A stretch of DNA of 35,533 nt from Patescibacteria group bacterium (GCA_018896765.1 JAHILZ010000064.1:1-35533), one strand, 5' to 3'. Shown: positions 7,905 through 17,706, counted from the stretch's first letter. Made by a program: numbers and translations. The notes: generated by a model from the letters alone, not told the origin.

Positions 7905-9545
7905 TTATTTTTTGTTTTTCGCAATCGCCGCTTTGATAAAGTCTCGGAATAATGGATGCGGAGCAAGCGGCCGAGATTTCAGCTCCGGGTGGAATTGCGT
8001 GGCAATAAAAAATGGATGATCTTTCGGGGATAGTTCTATTATTTCCATTAATTTTCCATTCGGAGATTTTCCGGAAAAAATCAAGCCATTTTTTTCGAAC
8101 ATTTCGATATAGTCAGGGTTTACCTCCCAACGGTGGCGATGGCGCTCGGAAATGGCAGGGGTTTTGTAAGCGCGCCAAGCCAATGTTCTTTTTTTAATCA
8201 ACGCGGGATAAGCTCCGAGCCGCATCGTGGCGCCATAATTGGAATCTTCCAGATTTTTCTTTTGCTCAGGCATAATATCGATAACCGGATATTTTGTATT
8301 TCTATTGATTTCCGTGGAATTGGCTTCTTTTAATCCGGCTATGTTGCGCGCGTATTCAATGCATGCAATCTGCAATCCATAGCACAGGCCAAGAAAAGGG
8401 ATTTTATTTTTTCTGGCGAATTCAACTGTTTTGATCTTTCCTTCGACTCCTCTTTCCCCGAATCCGCCGGGAATTATGATTCCATCAAGTTTTTTAAGCT
8501 CATCTAGCTTGGTCCGCCCGCTCGCGGATTCATATTCCTCGGCATTTATCCAATGAATTATTGGCTTTACTTTTAAAAACCATGAAGCGTGCTTGATTGA
8601 CTCAATAACCGAAATATAAGAATCGGATAAAACAAAATCACCGGTTGAGAAATATTTTCCCACAATGCCGATTTTTACTTCTTTTTTTAGATTTTTAATC
8701 ATATTGGAAAGCTTGCGCCAATCTTGCATATCGTACTTTTTTTTTCTCATTCCAAACATCTTAAGTATTTTGTCGCCTAAATTATCTTTTTCAAAATTTA
8801 TTGGAACTTCATAGATTGAATCGACATCCGGCGCGGAAATGATCATTTCCGGCCTAATATTGCAAAAAACCGACAGTTTTTCCTTGCGGCGATCATCGAT
8901 TGGCACTTCAGAACGGCAAAGAATAATATCCGGCTGTATTCCGGCGGAATTAACGGTTCGAACGGCGTATTGCGTCGGTTTTGTTTTCATCTCGCCGATT
9001 TTATTCGGAATTGGCAAATAGCTTACTAAAACAAAAAGAACGTCCTTCGGGTTAGATGATTTTAACATTCTGGCCGCTTCCAGAAATAGGATATTCTGGT
9101 ATTCCCCTACCGTTCCGCCAATTTCAATGATTGTAAAATCGGCTTTTGCGAGCTTGGATGCTTTTTTGATCCGGCGAATCACTTCTTCCGGAATATGCGG
9201 CACTACTTCCACGCATTTTCCGCCATATTCCAGATTTCTTTCTTTTCTGATGACTGTTTCATAGATCAAGCCGGTGGTCATGTAGTTTATCTTGGGAATG
9301 TCTTTATTCAAAAATCTTTCGTAATTGCCAATATCTTGATCGCATTCCATGCCGTCATCGGTTACAAAAACCTCTCCGTGTTCAATCGGATTCATTGTGC
9401 CCGCGTCAAGATTGATGTAAGGGTCGATTTTTATCGCCGTAACATTAAATCCTTTTGATTCCAGTATTTTTCCGATTGAAGCGGTAGCTACTCCTTTTCC
9501 TATGCCGCTCATTACTCCTCCCGCCACAAAAATAAATTTGGTCAT
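7905..9545 (-). CDS. pyrG: CTP synthase
   Basis: 546 aa, full length. Converts UTP to CTP using ATP and glutamine-derived ammonia in the cytosol. The N-terminal synthetase domain opens KFIFVAGGVMSGIGKG (P-loop-like) and has the YINLDAGTMNP substrate motif. The C-terminal class I glutamine amidotransferase has IPGGFGERG, the nucleophile C388 in GLCYGLQ, and the HPEL motif that supplies the catalytic His and Glu. ATG at 9545 is the only sensible start. It is followed by a hairpin terminator and preceded by a repeat-rich spacer of about 280 nt that separates it from rplI. Confidence 0.98.
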   Translation of the reverse strand: MTKFIFVAGGVMSGIGKGVATASIGKILESKGFNVTAIKIDPYINLDAGTMNPIEHGEVFVTDDGMECDQDIGNYERFLNKDIPKINYMTTGLIYETVIRKERNLEYGGKCVEVVPHIPEEVIRRIKKASKLAKADFTIIEIGGTVGEYQNILFLEAARMLKSSNPKDVLFVLVSYLPIPNKIGEMKTKPTQYAVRTVNSAGIQPDIILCRSEVPIDDRRKEKLSVFCNIRPEMIISAPDVDSIYEVPINFEKDNLGDKILKMFGMRKKKYDMQDWRKLSNMIKNLKKEVKIGIVGKYFSTGDFVLSDSYISVIESIKHASWFLKVKPIIHWINAEEYESASGRTKLDELKKLDGIIIPGGFGERGVEGKIKTVEFARKNKIPFLGLCYGLQIACIEYARNIAGLKEANSTEINRNTKYPVIDIMPEQKKNLEDSNYGATMRLGAYPALIKKRTLAWRAYKTPAISERHRHRWEVNPDYIEMFEKNGLIFSGKSPNGKLMEIIELSPKDHPFFIATQFHPELKSRPLAPHPLFRDFIKAAIAKNKK

Positions 9546-9826
9546 AAGCCCATTTTAACATTTTAACTTTTTAACACTAACTCATTTAAACATATTAGCA
9601 TCCTAACAAAATCTTTCTAACATTCTAACATTTTAACATTTTAACAAACTTAGTTTTCGTCTTATTTATATTTCATTTCTGGTATTCCAAAATAGCTTAA
9701 ATTGTATGAGAAATATTATTGAGATTTGAGATTCTTAGTGGTTTGTTAATATGTTTAAATGCTAGAATGCTAACATGATTGTGTTTAAATGCTTAAATGT
9801 TAATATGTTAGAATGTTATATTGTCT
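9546..9826. repeat. Spacer of degenerate AACATTTT repeats in inverted orientation
   Basis: The left part (9550-9650) repeats TTAACATTTTAAC-type units; the right part (9745-9830) repeats GTTAATATGTTTAAATG-type units. The two halves are roughly complementary and could fold into one long hairpin. Similar units recur at 22681-22766, 32850-32880 and 34430-34460. No gene or clear promoter is seen. Confidence 0.6.
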
Positions 9827-10276
9827 TCATTCTTTTTCCACGACAACCGCGATCATGGCTTCTAAGCCGTGCGGTAAATTAATAGTTACTTTATGTTCGC
9901 CTATCTCTTTAATGGCTTCTGTCAAAATTTTTTCAGCCGGTATGCTTTGAACATTTAATTTTTCGTTTAACAAAGCTTCCCGAATCATTTCCGGCTTGAC
10001 AGATCCGAATAATTTTCCTTCCGCGTTCGCTTTCGCTTTTATTTTAATTACAAAGCCATCAAGTTCGCTTGCCAGCTTTTCTGTCAATTCCAGATCCTTT
10101 TCCGCTTTTTTTACAATATCCGCTTTTTGCGCTTCCGATTTTTTAACCAAATCCCGCGTGGCGATTTCGGCCAGTTTTTTTGGAAATAAAAAATTACGGG
10201 CGTAACCGTCGGAAACATCCTTGATGTCCCATGCTTTTCCCAGATTTTTGACGTCTTTCAGCAAGATTATTTTCAT
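9827..10276 (-). CDS. rplI: 50S ribosomal protein L9
   Basis: 149 aa with the start at the ATG at 10276, giving MKIILLKDVKNLGK, the canonical L9 N-terminus. The frame is open farther upstream, but that part has no L9 similarity and overlaps the preceding gene. The N-domain signature GYARNFLFPKKLA is present, followed by a long connecting helix and the C-domain (GKLFGSVKPEMI). L9 binds 23S rRNA near the L1 stalk. It lies 40 nt downstream of the S41 protease gene on the same strand and may be cotranscribed with it. Confidence 0.96.
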   Translation of the reverse strand: MKIILLKDVKNLGKAWDIKDVSDGYARNFLFPKKLAEIATRDLVKKSEAQKADIVKKAEKDLELTEKLASELDGFVIKIKAKANAEGKLFGSVKPEMIREALLNEKLNVQSIPAEKILTEAIKEIGEHKVTINLPHGLEAMIAVVVEKE

Positions 10277-10316
10277 ATGTTTTTGGTTAGTATTATACTT
10301 TAATTCTATCAAGTAT

Positions 10317-11537
10317 TTATAAATTTTGCAATTCTTCCATCGCTTTTTCCATTTGCGGGTCTTTTTCTTCCTCAAAATCTTCCGGTTTTAATTCCACCTC
10401 AATATCCGGACTGATGCCTTCTTTGTTGATATTTTTTCCCGAAGGAGTCAGCCATTCGGCGATAGTGATTTTAAGAGTGGAATTATCTTTTAAGGGCTGA
10501 ACCTCTTGAACCGATCCTTTGCCGAATGTTTTTTCGCCGATAATTTTTATTTGACGGTTGTCTCTCAGCGCTCCTGCCAAAATCTCCGACGCTGAAGCGC
10601 TTCCTCCATTAACCAGTATTACCATCGGGATCTTACCCAATTCATTTTTTCCCGCGGTAAAATAGTCTTTTTTATTATCATTATTAAATTTTTCTATCGT
10701 AACGACTTTATCTCGCGGCAGAAAAACGCCGGCAATGTCTACCGATGAATCTAAAAACCCTCCCGGATTATTTCTCAGGTCTAAAACGATTCCTTTCGCG
10801 TTTTGTTTGAGTATTTCCGTGGCAAATATTTTTATATCGGAAAAAGTATCTTCTCCGAAACGGAAAATTTTAAGAATGGCTATTGTTCCATTGTCGGTTT
10901 TTTTAAATTCCAGTTCGGCGCTTTTGACGATAATGGTATTTCTAACGATTTTAATTTCTCGGCTTTCGGCTTCGGCGCCGCGAATAACCGTCAGAGTAAC
11001 CGTTGTTCCTTTTGGCCCGCGAATTAAACTCACCGCTTCATTCAAAGACAAATCAACGGTGATGATCTCGTCTATTTTATAAATTTTATCTCCGGCTTTC
11101 AATCCGGCTTTTTGAGCCGGTGAATCAGGCAAAGGCGCGATTATTGTAATGATATTTTTTTTAACGCCTATCTCCGCTCCAATCCCTTCAAAAACGCCGC
11201 TTAATTCATCGTCGAATTTTTTAGTTTCAGACGGATCCATAAAAATTGTATAAGGATCATCAAGCGAATTTACCATTCCGCTGATCGCGCCATAATACAT
11301 TTTTTGCTCATCGATTTTCGCGGTATCGCTATATTTTTCTTCTAATAGCCGCCAAGCGTCCCAAAATAAGCTAAAATCCAGATCGCGCGGCGCGCCAACA
11401 TTTTGATTAATTACCCTGAAAGACCCATTAGTTACAGCGGGTAGCGTATGTTTTTGTCCGTAAAAAACTCCCGCGCCGAAGGTAAAAACAAAAAGGATTA
11501 TTACGGCAATAAATTGTACGGCTCTTTTTTTATTCAT
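10317..11537 (-). CDS. S41 family C-terminal processing protease, membrane-anchored
   Basis: 406 aa. An N-terminal signal anchor (about residues 6-27) places the enzyme outside the membrane. A PDZ domain follows (DSPAQKAGLKAGDKIY). The S41 catalytic domain has NGGSASASE and GKGSVQ; by spacing to known Ser/Lys pairs the catalytic residues are about S315 and K340. The family (CtpA/CtpB/Prc) cleaves at hydrophobic C-termini of exported proteins. The C-terminus is short and acidic. The gene sits between the envelope polysaccharide block and rplI, on the same strand. The 160-nt spacer upstream contains a palindromic element. Confidence 0.94.
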   Translation of the reverse strand: MNKKRAVQFIAVIILFVFTFGAGVFYGQKHTLPAVTNGSFRVINQNVGAPRDLDFSLFWDAWRLLEEKYSDTAKIDEQKMYYGAISGMVNSLDDPYTIFMDPSETKKFDDELSGVFEGIGAEIGVKKNIITIIAPLPDSPAQKAGLKAGDKIYKIDEIITVDLSLNEAVSLIRGPKGTTVTLTVIRGAEAESREIKIVRNTIIVKSAELEFKKTDNGTIAILKIFRFGEDTFSDIKIFATEILKQNAKGIVLDLRNNPGGFLDSSVDIAGVFLPRDKVVTIEKFNNDNKKDYFTAGKNELGKIPMVILVNGGSASASEILAGALRDNRQIKIIGEKTFGKGSVQEVQPLKDNSTLKITIAEWLTPSGKNINKEGISPDIEVELKPEDFEEEKDPQMEKAMEELQNL

Positions 11538-11610
11538 AATGGTATTTTACTCTTAATAAAATTGATTTATCGTTAAGGAATTTTCCGCATTATTCCGCGT
11601 TAATTCCGCG

Positions 11611-11671
11611 TTCACCCTGTTAAATCCCGCAAAGCGGGAATCCCATTTTCGGGATTATTTAACAGGGTAAA
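11611..11671. mobile_element. Short palindromic element, ACCCTGTTAAAT family, copy A
   Basis: ACCCTGTTAAAT (11614-11625) and its reverse complement ATTTAACAGGGT (11657-11668) flank an interior with CCCGCAAAGCGGG and TCCCATTTTCGGGA hairpins. It has the same termini and AATCCCG...CGGGATT core as the element at 21297-21375. It encodes nothing, as in MITE-like elements. Just upstream is a 15-nt string ATCGTTAAGGAATTT that also occurs near 17680. Confidence 0.65.
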
Positions 11672-11694
11672 TCCGCGAAATTAGCGCCGAAGGC

Positions 11695-12486
11695 CTAATT
11701 TATTTTCGGCAGCGGTTTTCCCAGATATTTCCAAAAATATTTAATAGCGCTGATTATGTGGACAATAGCGTATTTTTTCGATTCCGAGCTTTGCTTTCCA
11801 TGGTAGTGCGCCATTTTTGCTTCCGGATAATAGATAACCCTAAAACCATTATCCCAGAATCTGCGGCACCAGTCAACATCTTCAAAATACATAAAAAATC
11901 TTTCATCCATCGGTCCGACTTTTTCGAGAGCCGAGCGGCGGATAAAAAGCGCGGATCCCATTAGCCAGTCAACCGGCTGAATTAATTTATGATCGCTCCC
12001 TTTCATTAAAAAATATTCAAGCGCTTTCTTGGCAAAGGAAAAATCTTTTAAAACGGTGCGGCGGTATAGTATGATTTTTGGCGTATAGAATCTAAAGTAA
12101 GAATTTTGAAAAGTATTATTAAAATTTAAAAGTTGCGGCCCCGAAATTCCGGTTTTGGGATTATTCTCCATATATGAGAACATCTTGTCGATTGCTTCCG
12201 GCTTTACGATAATATCCGCGTTAAGCGCCAAGAGATATTTTCCGCCGGATTCTATTTTTTTAATTCCCGCGTTGACGGATTTGGAATAACCGGCATTTTT
12301 TTCAAGCGGAACAAAAATAACATCAGGAAAGCTGTCGCGGATGAAATATTCGGTTTTATAATCGCTTTCGACGTCAACGACAATTATTTCATAGCGAATT
12401 TTGGCGATTGTGGATTTAAGCGACTTAACGCAGAGATTAAGAATTTCCGGTGTTTTGTAATTAATGATAATAATTGACAGATCCAT
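11695..12486 (-). CDS. Family 2 glycosyltransferase (rhamnosyltransferase-like)
   Basis: 263 aa. GT-A fold: it opens LSIIIINYKTPEIL, has VVDVESD, the NAGYSKSVNAG stretch and the LNADI metal/nucleotide site that plays the DXD role, then MGSALFIRR and FFMYFEDVDWCRR, the acceptor-side signature of WbbL/RgpF-like enzymes. No membrane segment is obvious. It should add a sugar to a lipid-linked or surface polysaccharide. Last gene of the minus-strand envelope block, after the LCP gene and separated from it by a heptamer repeat array. Donor and acceptor sugars cannot be read from sequence. Confidence 0.9.
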   Translation of the reverse strand: MDLSIIIINYKTPEILNLCVKSLKSTIAKIRYEIIVVDVESDYKTEYFIRDSFPDVIFVPLEKNAGYSKSVNAGIKKIESGGKYLLALNADIIVKPEAIDKMFSYMENNPKTGISGPQLLNFNNTFQNSYFRFYTPKIILYRRTVLKDFSFAKKALEYFLMKGSDHKLIQPVDWLMGSALFIRRSALEKVGPMDERFFMYFEDVDWCRRFWDNGFRVIYYPEAKMAHYHGKQSSESKKYAIVHIISAIKYFWKYLGKPLPKIN

Positions 12487-12490
12487 TGCT

Positions 12491-12522
12491 AGCTTGTAGC
12501 TTGTAGCTTGTAGCTTGTAGGT
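12491..12522. repeat. Heptanucleotide tandem array (TGTAGCT)n
   Basis: About four copies of a 7-nt unit directly upstream of the start of the GT2 gene. It is the same type of array as those found inside hypD, hypF and eno, but here it is intergenic. Confidence 0.85.
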
Positions 12523-12594
12523 TCATTAATCTTAAATGAGCTGCAAACTATTAACTGCAAGATATTTTATGATTTCAATATCGCTAATGATTTT

Positions 12595-13767
12595 TTAATT
12601 GAAAATATTTTTAATAGTTTCGTGAATTTTGGCATAATCATCGCCGATCGGCAAGAGTATAAAAGATTTCTCGCCGTTAAGAGTCGAGTATAAAAGATTT
12701 TCCGAGCCGGTATCGATTACTTTCGTTTTTATTGATGGATCTTTTAACCGAGAGAATAGTTTCAGCACTTCTTGCATTTCCCAAACCTGCATATCGGTTC
12801 TGGTGTTAGCTTCCATGATATTTAATAGCTTGTTTAATCGATAAGGATTTAAAATTATGCCGGTTTTAGTAATTTTGCCGTAAATTGCCTTAAACACTTC
12901 CTGCTGTCTTCTCGATCTGTCAAAATCGCTGCTCGACATTCTTGCGCGAGTATAAAGCAACGCGGTGTTGCCATCTATTATCTGGCGGCCGGCCGGAAGA
13001 CTAATGCTTCCTTCCTCAAAAGGAACAGCTTCGACAAAAGGTTTTTCAAGATTTAACTCCACTCCTCCCAAAGAATCAATAAGGTCTTTAAATGCTTTAA
13101 AATTAACAATGACGGCAAAATGAACGGGAATGCCCGAGACATTGCTAAAGATTGATTTGGTATAATTCAATCCTTTGCCCGGGGTTTGTTTTTCTCCTAT
13201 TTCATAAGCTTCATTCAATTTTCGATTTTCGTTCAAGCCCGGCATAAAAACAAAAAGATCCCGCGGTATCGAAATAAGCGCTATTTTGCTGTCAAAAGGC
13301 CTGACGCTGACGATAATACTGCTATCGGCAAGCAATCCGCCATTGGGATCGTCTTTCCCTCTCATTCCCAGAATTAAAAAATTTACGCGCTTTTCTATGG
13401 TATCCGGCTCTTCCAGTATTGATGTTTCCACGGGCAGCTGAAATATAAATGAATTATCCAAAGGCAGAAGGCGCAATATTCTTTGGATAAAAGAGCCGTC
13501 ATTGATTGAAATATTCTCCATTGCTTGGTTTGCCCTGGCGCCATACCAAATTCCCGCGATAAATACTATCGCGATTATTCCAAGAACCGCTTTTTTAATA
13601 ATTCTTTTTTTTCCATTTTCCCGGTAGGAGCGATTTAAGTCCGCCAGCCGCGTAATTCTGATTTCCTCGGAATTGTTTTTTTTCTTTAAAATATTTTCGA
13701 ACATAATGTAAATTTTTCTTATCTGATATTTTTTGATAATTTGAAATATGGCGCGAAAATTAATCAT
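12595..13767 (-). CDS. LytR-CpsA-Psr (LCP) family envelope glycopolymer transferase
   Basis: 390 aa from an ATG that overlaps the preceding gene's stop as ATGA, suggesting translational coupling. An alternative ATG at 13704 (MFENILKKK) removes 21 residues. One transmembrane helix (AVLGIIAIVFIAGIWYG) anchors an extracellular LCP domain with LILGMRG, ISIPRDLFV, the DSLGGVEL motif and LYTRARMSSSDFDRSRRQQ, whose Arg and Asp residues bind the polyprenyl pyrophosphate. LCP enzymes move glycopolymers from lipid carrier to the cell wall or surface. The position between glycosyltransferases and next to a polymerase or ligase fits that role. Confidence 0.93.
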   Translation of the reverse strand: MINFRAIFQIIKKYQIRKIYIMFENILKKKNNSEEIRITRLADLNRSYRENGKKRIIKKAVLGIIAIVFIAGIWYGARANQAMENISINDGSFIQRILRLLPLDNSFIFQLPVETSILEEPDTIEKRVNFLILGMRGKDDPNGGLLADSSIIVSVRPFDSKIALISIPRDLFVFMPGLNENRKLNEAYEIGEKQTPGKGLNYTKSIFSNVSGIPVHFAVIVNFKAFKDLIDSLGGVELNLEKPFVEAVPFEEGSISLPAGRQIIDGNTALLYTRARMSSSDFDRSRRQQEVFKAIYGKITKTGIILNPYRLNKLLNIMEANTRTDMQVWEMQEVLKLFSRLKDPSIKTKVIDTGSENLLYSTLNGEKSFILLPIGDDYAKIHETIKNIFN

Positions 13768-14768
13768 TTAAACCAATTTTTTATTTCTTTATCCTCCGGT
13801 TTTTTCTTTGACATAATTATTTTTCGCTTAGCGGCCATTTTAGGCGATAATTTTATAAAATCGAATACTCCCGACAACGTTGATCGCTCAAATAATAAAA
13901 AATAAATCCAAAGTTTTGCCTCCCTGAAAATAAAAAACGGGAAATCGCATAAAAATTGGGCGGTGATATCGTTTTTTACCATCATCAATCTTTGGTTTAT
14001 ATAATCCCAGCGTTTTTTTTCCGGAGGAATATTTTTCCTTGATTGAATAAAATCGCGGTATCCCCGGCTAAGGCGCTGAGTAGTGGATCGGTCATGCCAT
14101 GCAATTACCGAGGGATCGTAAAAATTTTTCCAGCCGAATAAATTAAGCCGCCACCCCAGATCAATATCGTCAGCGTACCAAACAAAGTCTTCGTCAAAAA
14201 TTTGTCCATTGATTTTTGCTTCTTGAAGAGCTTCTTTTCTGAAAAATCCCGCGGCGCCTTCATAAGAAAAAATTTCTTCCGGTTTTTCAAATTGCCCGAT
14301 ATCTTTCGCGCCGTGCCCCCTGTTTATAATTCGGCGGGATCGGAATATCTCAAAGCCGGCGGTATCGATATTATCGGTCGGTTTTTGATTTTTAAAATCG
14401 TAAATCAGCGTTTTGGATTGCAGCGCTCCGATTGTTTTGTCGTTTTCCATTCTTCGCGCGGCATTTTTTATGAAATCTTTTTCGCAAATTACATCAACGC
14501 ACAGAGCAAGAATATATTCTCCGCGGCTTAGCTCGATGCATCTGTTGAACCCCCCGCCGACATAGCAGTTTTTTGAATTTTCAATCAATTGAAATTGGGA
14601 AAATTCTTGTTTTGCTATAAGCGGAGTTTTATCGCTTGAATTATTGTCAAAAACAATTACTTCCAGATTGGGGTATGATTGGTTTTTAATCGCTTTTAAG
14701 CAATGTCTGATATATTTTTCTCCGTTTCTAACCACTAAATTTATCGTTACCAAGGGATGATTGTTCAT
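13764..14768 (-). CDS. Family 2 glycosyltransferase
   Basis: 334 aa from the ATG at 14768; a TTG at 14810 would add 14 residues without similarity. GT-A fold with VTINLVVRNGEKYI, VIVFDNNSSDKT, CYVGGGFNRC and ALCVDV in the position of the DXD region, then GAAGFFRKEAL and FVWYADDIDLGWR. The C-terminal ~80 residues are basic with one hydrophobic stretch (FPFFIFREAKLWIYFLL). The 5' end overlaps the end of the polymerase gene by about 41 nt and the 3' end overlaps the LCP start by 4 nt, so the three genes form one operon. Probably builds the same surface glycan as its neighbours. Confidence 0.9.
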   Translation of the reverse strand: MNNHPLVTINLVVRNGEKYIRHCLKAIKNQSYPNLEVIVFDNNSSDKTPLIAKQEFSQFQLIENSKNCYVGGGFNRCIELSRGEYILALCVDVICEKDFIKNAARRMENDKTIGALQSKTLIYDFKNQKPTDNIDTAGFEIFRSRRIINRGHGAKDIGQFEKPEEIFSYEGAAGFFRKEALQEAKINGQIFDEDFVWYADDIDLGWRLNLFGWKNFYDPSVIAWHDRSTTQRLSRGYRDFIQSRKNIPPEKKRWDYINQRLMMVKNDITAQFLCDFPFFIFREAKLWIYFLLFERSTLSGVFDFIKLSPKMAAKRKIIMSKKKPEDKEIKNWFK

Positions 14769-16500
14769 GATTTTTAGCTTTTGAATCCAATTGTTTTTTA
14801 ACGCCGACAATAATTCCGGCAGTCAAGATAAACATTAAAAATTCTCTTTCGTCAAAGAGAGCCGCATCTGTTAAATTATAACCAAAAATCCACAAGCTGT
14901 AAAGGAAAAAAGCATAGCCGCAAGCTTTGGTTTTTTCGTCAGCGGCGCTCGTAAAAATTTTCCATGAATATTTCAAAATCAAGGCGCAGATTGCCAGAAA
15001 TAAAAATAAAGAAAAAATTCCGGTTTCGGCTAAAATATTCAAATACAGATTATGGGCGGAAGCGCCGGCTTTAAGGGCGGAAATATTTTGGCTGAGAACT
15101 ACCGGAAAATTTCCTATTCCCACTCCGAGCAATGGATTTTTAATTGATGACTCCAGCGATTTTTTCCAAATTTCAAGGCGAAGATTATTGGATGTTTCTG
15201 ACGCGTCAACAATCGACATAACCCTTTTTAATATCATGCCTTGCTGGGCGGACGCTTCGGTTTTTAGAAAAAATTGATCTTTGGCAAGAATTAAATAGCT
15301 TGAGGCAAACGCGAGAAAAAATAATAAGATTATCGCGCTGTTTTTTTTAATTATTCCTGAATTAACGGCGGATTTTTCATGAGACAAGTTAAAATAATTA
15401 AGCAAATTCGGAATTTTTTTCTGAATAAAAATAAACGCCAAGGGAAATAGGATGCTAATCCATATTCCTCTGGTTCCGCTTAGTATAACCGCCAAAAAAG
15501 CGATAAAAAGCGCGCCAAGGCATAAATATTCTTTTATGTTCGCGATCCAATTATTCGCTGCTATTTTTAGGCTTTTGATTTTATCAAAAAATACGGCGAT
15601 TAAGGCGGGCAAGCCAAAAAGAATATAAAGCGGAAAAGTATGGCTGTCGGGAAAAGAGGAAAACATTCTTAGCTTGGGAAAGTCTCCGGTGTTATAAGAA
15701 AACCAAGTATTGCCGGAAAAAACAATATTGCTCCAGTTAGTGCCATAGAACCCTGTCTGGATTTGTCCGGCCCAAAACATCATAAACTCGTTAATATTGA
15801 GAAAGTATGTTGAAAAAAGCTGTAAAAATCCGATGCCGATAATTAAAAAAATCGAAATCGCGATATTTTTTGAAATTTCAGCGATGCTGATTATTTGATT
15901 TTTAAAAATCCAGACAATGACGGGGAAAATTAATGAAAGATTTATGAAATAAATCAGCCGTTTGGCGCCGGCAAAAAGAAAAACGCTTTTTCCGAGAGAG
16001 ATAAAAGCAAGAGCAAAAATCAAAAGGCCTAAAATTTCAATTTTGTTTCGCGTCCATAAACCGCTAAGAGTATTTTTGTTAACGCGCGATTTTAAAAGAT
16101 TTATCGCGTCCGCTTTAACAATAAAAAGCCATTTTAACGCGATTAGCATTACCACTATCCGCCAAATATTGAATGAATCAAAATTGGCGGTAAAAGGAAG
16201 CGCGATATAAAAAGGAATCGAACGGCTAAAAAGCAATATGGATTCTTTGAGCGGACGGATTAGTATAAAAGCGCACAGCATCAATAAAATCGCCCAAGCC
16301 CACGCTCGATCAAGCCCACCCAAAGCGATTAAAAAAACCAGCAGAAGATGCAATGCATATACTAAGTTTACCCCATTACCGCCGCGCAACAATTGTGATT
16401 TTGCAAATGTAGGAAATAAATATTTAAAAATCTTACTCAAAAAAGAAAAAATTAAGTCTGTGGCAGCGGGGTAAATAGGTTTTTTTAAAATTTCGAACAT
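14728..16500 (-). CDS. O-antigen ligase/polymerase (Wzy/WaaL-like) membrane protein
   Basis: 590 aa with about a dozen hydrophobic segments. The diagnostic Wzy_C region is ILSGTRGIWISI followed, after a long extracytoplasmic loop, by NPLLGVGIGNFPVV and SAHNLYLNILAETGIFS. These match the O-antigen ligase/polymerase family, which polymerises or transfers lipid-linked glycans on the outer face of the membrane. Family members are hard to split into ligase and polymerase by sequence. It lies 16 nt after the GT4 gene and overlaps the next GT2 gene, all on the minus strand. Confidence 0.9.
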   Translation of the reverse strand: MFEILKKPIYPAATDLIFSFLSKIFKYLFPTFAKSQLLRGGNGVNLVYALHLLLVFLIALGGLDRAWAWAILLMLCAFILIRPLKESILLFSRSIPFYIALPFTANFDSFNIWRIVVMLIALKWLFIVKADAINLLKSRVNKNTLSGLWTRNKIEILGLLIFALAFISLGKSVFLFAGAKRLIYFINLSLIFPVIVWIFKNQIISIAEISKNIAISIFLIIGIGFLQLFSTYFLNINEFMMFWAGQIQTGFYGTNWSNIVFSGNTWFSYNTGDFPKLRMFSSFPDSHTFPLYILFGLPALIAVFFDKIKSLKIAANNWIANIKEYLCLGALFIAFLAVILSGTRGIWISILFPLAFIFIQKKIPNLLNYFNLSHEKSAVNSGIIKKNSAIILLFFLAFASSYLILAKDQFFLKTEASAQQGMILKRVMSIVDASETSNNLRLEIWKKSLESSIKNPLLGVGIGNFPVVLSQNISALKAGASAHNLYLNILAETGIFSLFLFLAICALILKYSWKIFTSAADEKTKACGYAFFLYSLWIFGYNLTDAALFDEREFLMFILTAGIIVGVKKQLDSKAKNHEQSSLGNDKFSG

Positions 16501-16516
16501 TGTTTGGCGGTTTGAA

Positions 16517-17671
16517 TTAAAAAATTTTATCGAAAATTTCTAGAAAATTTTTTGAAGCGGCCGGCCAAGAAAATTTTTCGGCAATGCGAAGTCCGTTTTC
16601 GATTATCTCACGGCGTTTAGTTTCGTTAGAGATGCCGTTTTTGATTGCCTGAGCGGTTTCCTCGATATCATCGGGATTCTTTACGAAAAACGCGTTGTTA
16701 TTGAAAATTTCATCCGTAAGATCATTGTCAGCGACTATAGCCGGCGTTTTAAGGCATAAAGCTTCAATTGGAGGCAATCCCATGGCTTCGCATCGAGAAA
16801 CATAGATTACCAAGCGGGCGGCTTTGATCAGTCCGAAAAGATCTTTTTGATTGCCGATATAGCTTTTGTAAATTATCGCCTCGCGCCCCAGATCAGCATT
16901 TACTTTTTGAGCGAGCGCCGCGAGTATCGGCGGATTATATTTATCGGCGCAAGCGGCAAGATATTGCAGATTGGGAAAATCTTTCGCGATTTTGGCGAAT
17001 GCCAAAATCGCCTCTTTGAAATGCCGCCTGGGAAAAGCTTGCCCCCATGAAAAAATAAAATCTTTTTTTATTGAAAACTTTTTTTTGATATTTTCAATTT
17101 CATCGGCGGAAAAAGACAGTTTGGACAGTTCTTTGTTCAAACCCCAAGGCGCGACTTCAATCTTATCGGCCGAAATGCGATATAATCGGGAAATCTCTTT
17201 TTTCGCGGCGGCAGAAACGGTTATTATTTTATCGGCTTTTTTTATCGCCCACCACGAGAAAACGCGGTAGGCCAAGCGGTACCGCAAAGGAAGATTGCCA
17301 TTATGAATTTCATAATGGACATCGTTGGTTAATACTACCGCAGATTTTCCGATAAAAAACGCCGGCAGCATGTATCCCGGAAAGAAAAAACCGTCAAGCG
17401 AGTCGATAAAATAACGCAGCGGAATTAAAAAATGGTAAAAAAGAACAAAGCTTGGCGGCAAATATGGCGCGCGAAGGATTTTTTTATGGAAGATGGGAGA
17501 TTCTAGAATTTTATCGGAAGGAATTTCTTTTTTAAAATAGAGATGAAATTCGAATTTTTCCGCGACGCGCGACGTTTGGCTAAATGCTTCCAAGAGCTGG
17601 ATAAGAGTTTGCCCCACTCCAAAACGCGGTCCTTCAAGATTGTGGCATTCAATGCCTATTTTTTTGATCAT
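16517..17671 (-). CDS. Family 4 glycosyltransferase
   Basis: 384 aa, GT-B fold. The N-terminal domain starts IGIECHNLEGPRFGVGQ, the glycine-rich loop of acceptor binding. The C-terminal domain has VSRCEAMGLPPIEALCLKTP, the EX7E motif that holds the nucleotide-sugar. Related to mannosyl/glucosyltransferases of exopolysaccharide clusters. First gene of the minus-strand envelope block; the inverted-repeat copy at 17707-17860 lies just upstream and probably bounds the operon. Donor sugar unknown. Confidence 0.93.
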   Translation of the reverse strand: MIKKIGIECHNLEGPRFGVGQTLIQLLEAFSQTSRVAEKFEFHLYFKKEIPSDKILESPIFHKKILRAPYLPPSFVLFYHFLIPLRYFIDSLDGFFFPGYMLPAFFIGKSAVVLTNDVHYEIHNGNLPLRYRLAYRVFSWWAIKKADKIITVSAAAKKEISRLYRISADKIEVAPWGLNKELSKLSFSADEIENIKKKFSIKKDFIFSWGQAFPRRHFKEAILAFAKIAKDFPNLQYLAACADKYNPPILAALAQKVNADLGREAIIYKSYIGNQKDLFGLIKAARLVIYVSRCEAMGLPPIEALCLKTPAIVADNDLTDEIFNNNAFFVKNPDDIEETAQAIKNGISNETKRREIIENGLRIAEKFSWPAASKNFLEIFDKIF

Positions 17672-17706
17672 AAACTATCGTTAAGGAATTTCAATATTGT
17701 TATTTT

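Noticed and set aside
10277..10375. 33-residue N-terminal extension of L9
   Set aside because: Not similar to L9, overlaps the end of the protease gene; the ATG at 10276 gives the canonical start.
13000..13040. LPAGRQ stretch in the LCP protein as a repeat-derived insertion
   Set aside because: LPAG(R/K)Q followed by DG and AL.Y.R is the normal LCP sequence, and the DNA there is not repetitive.
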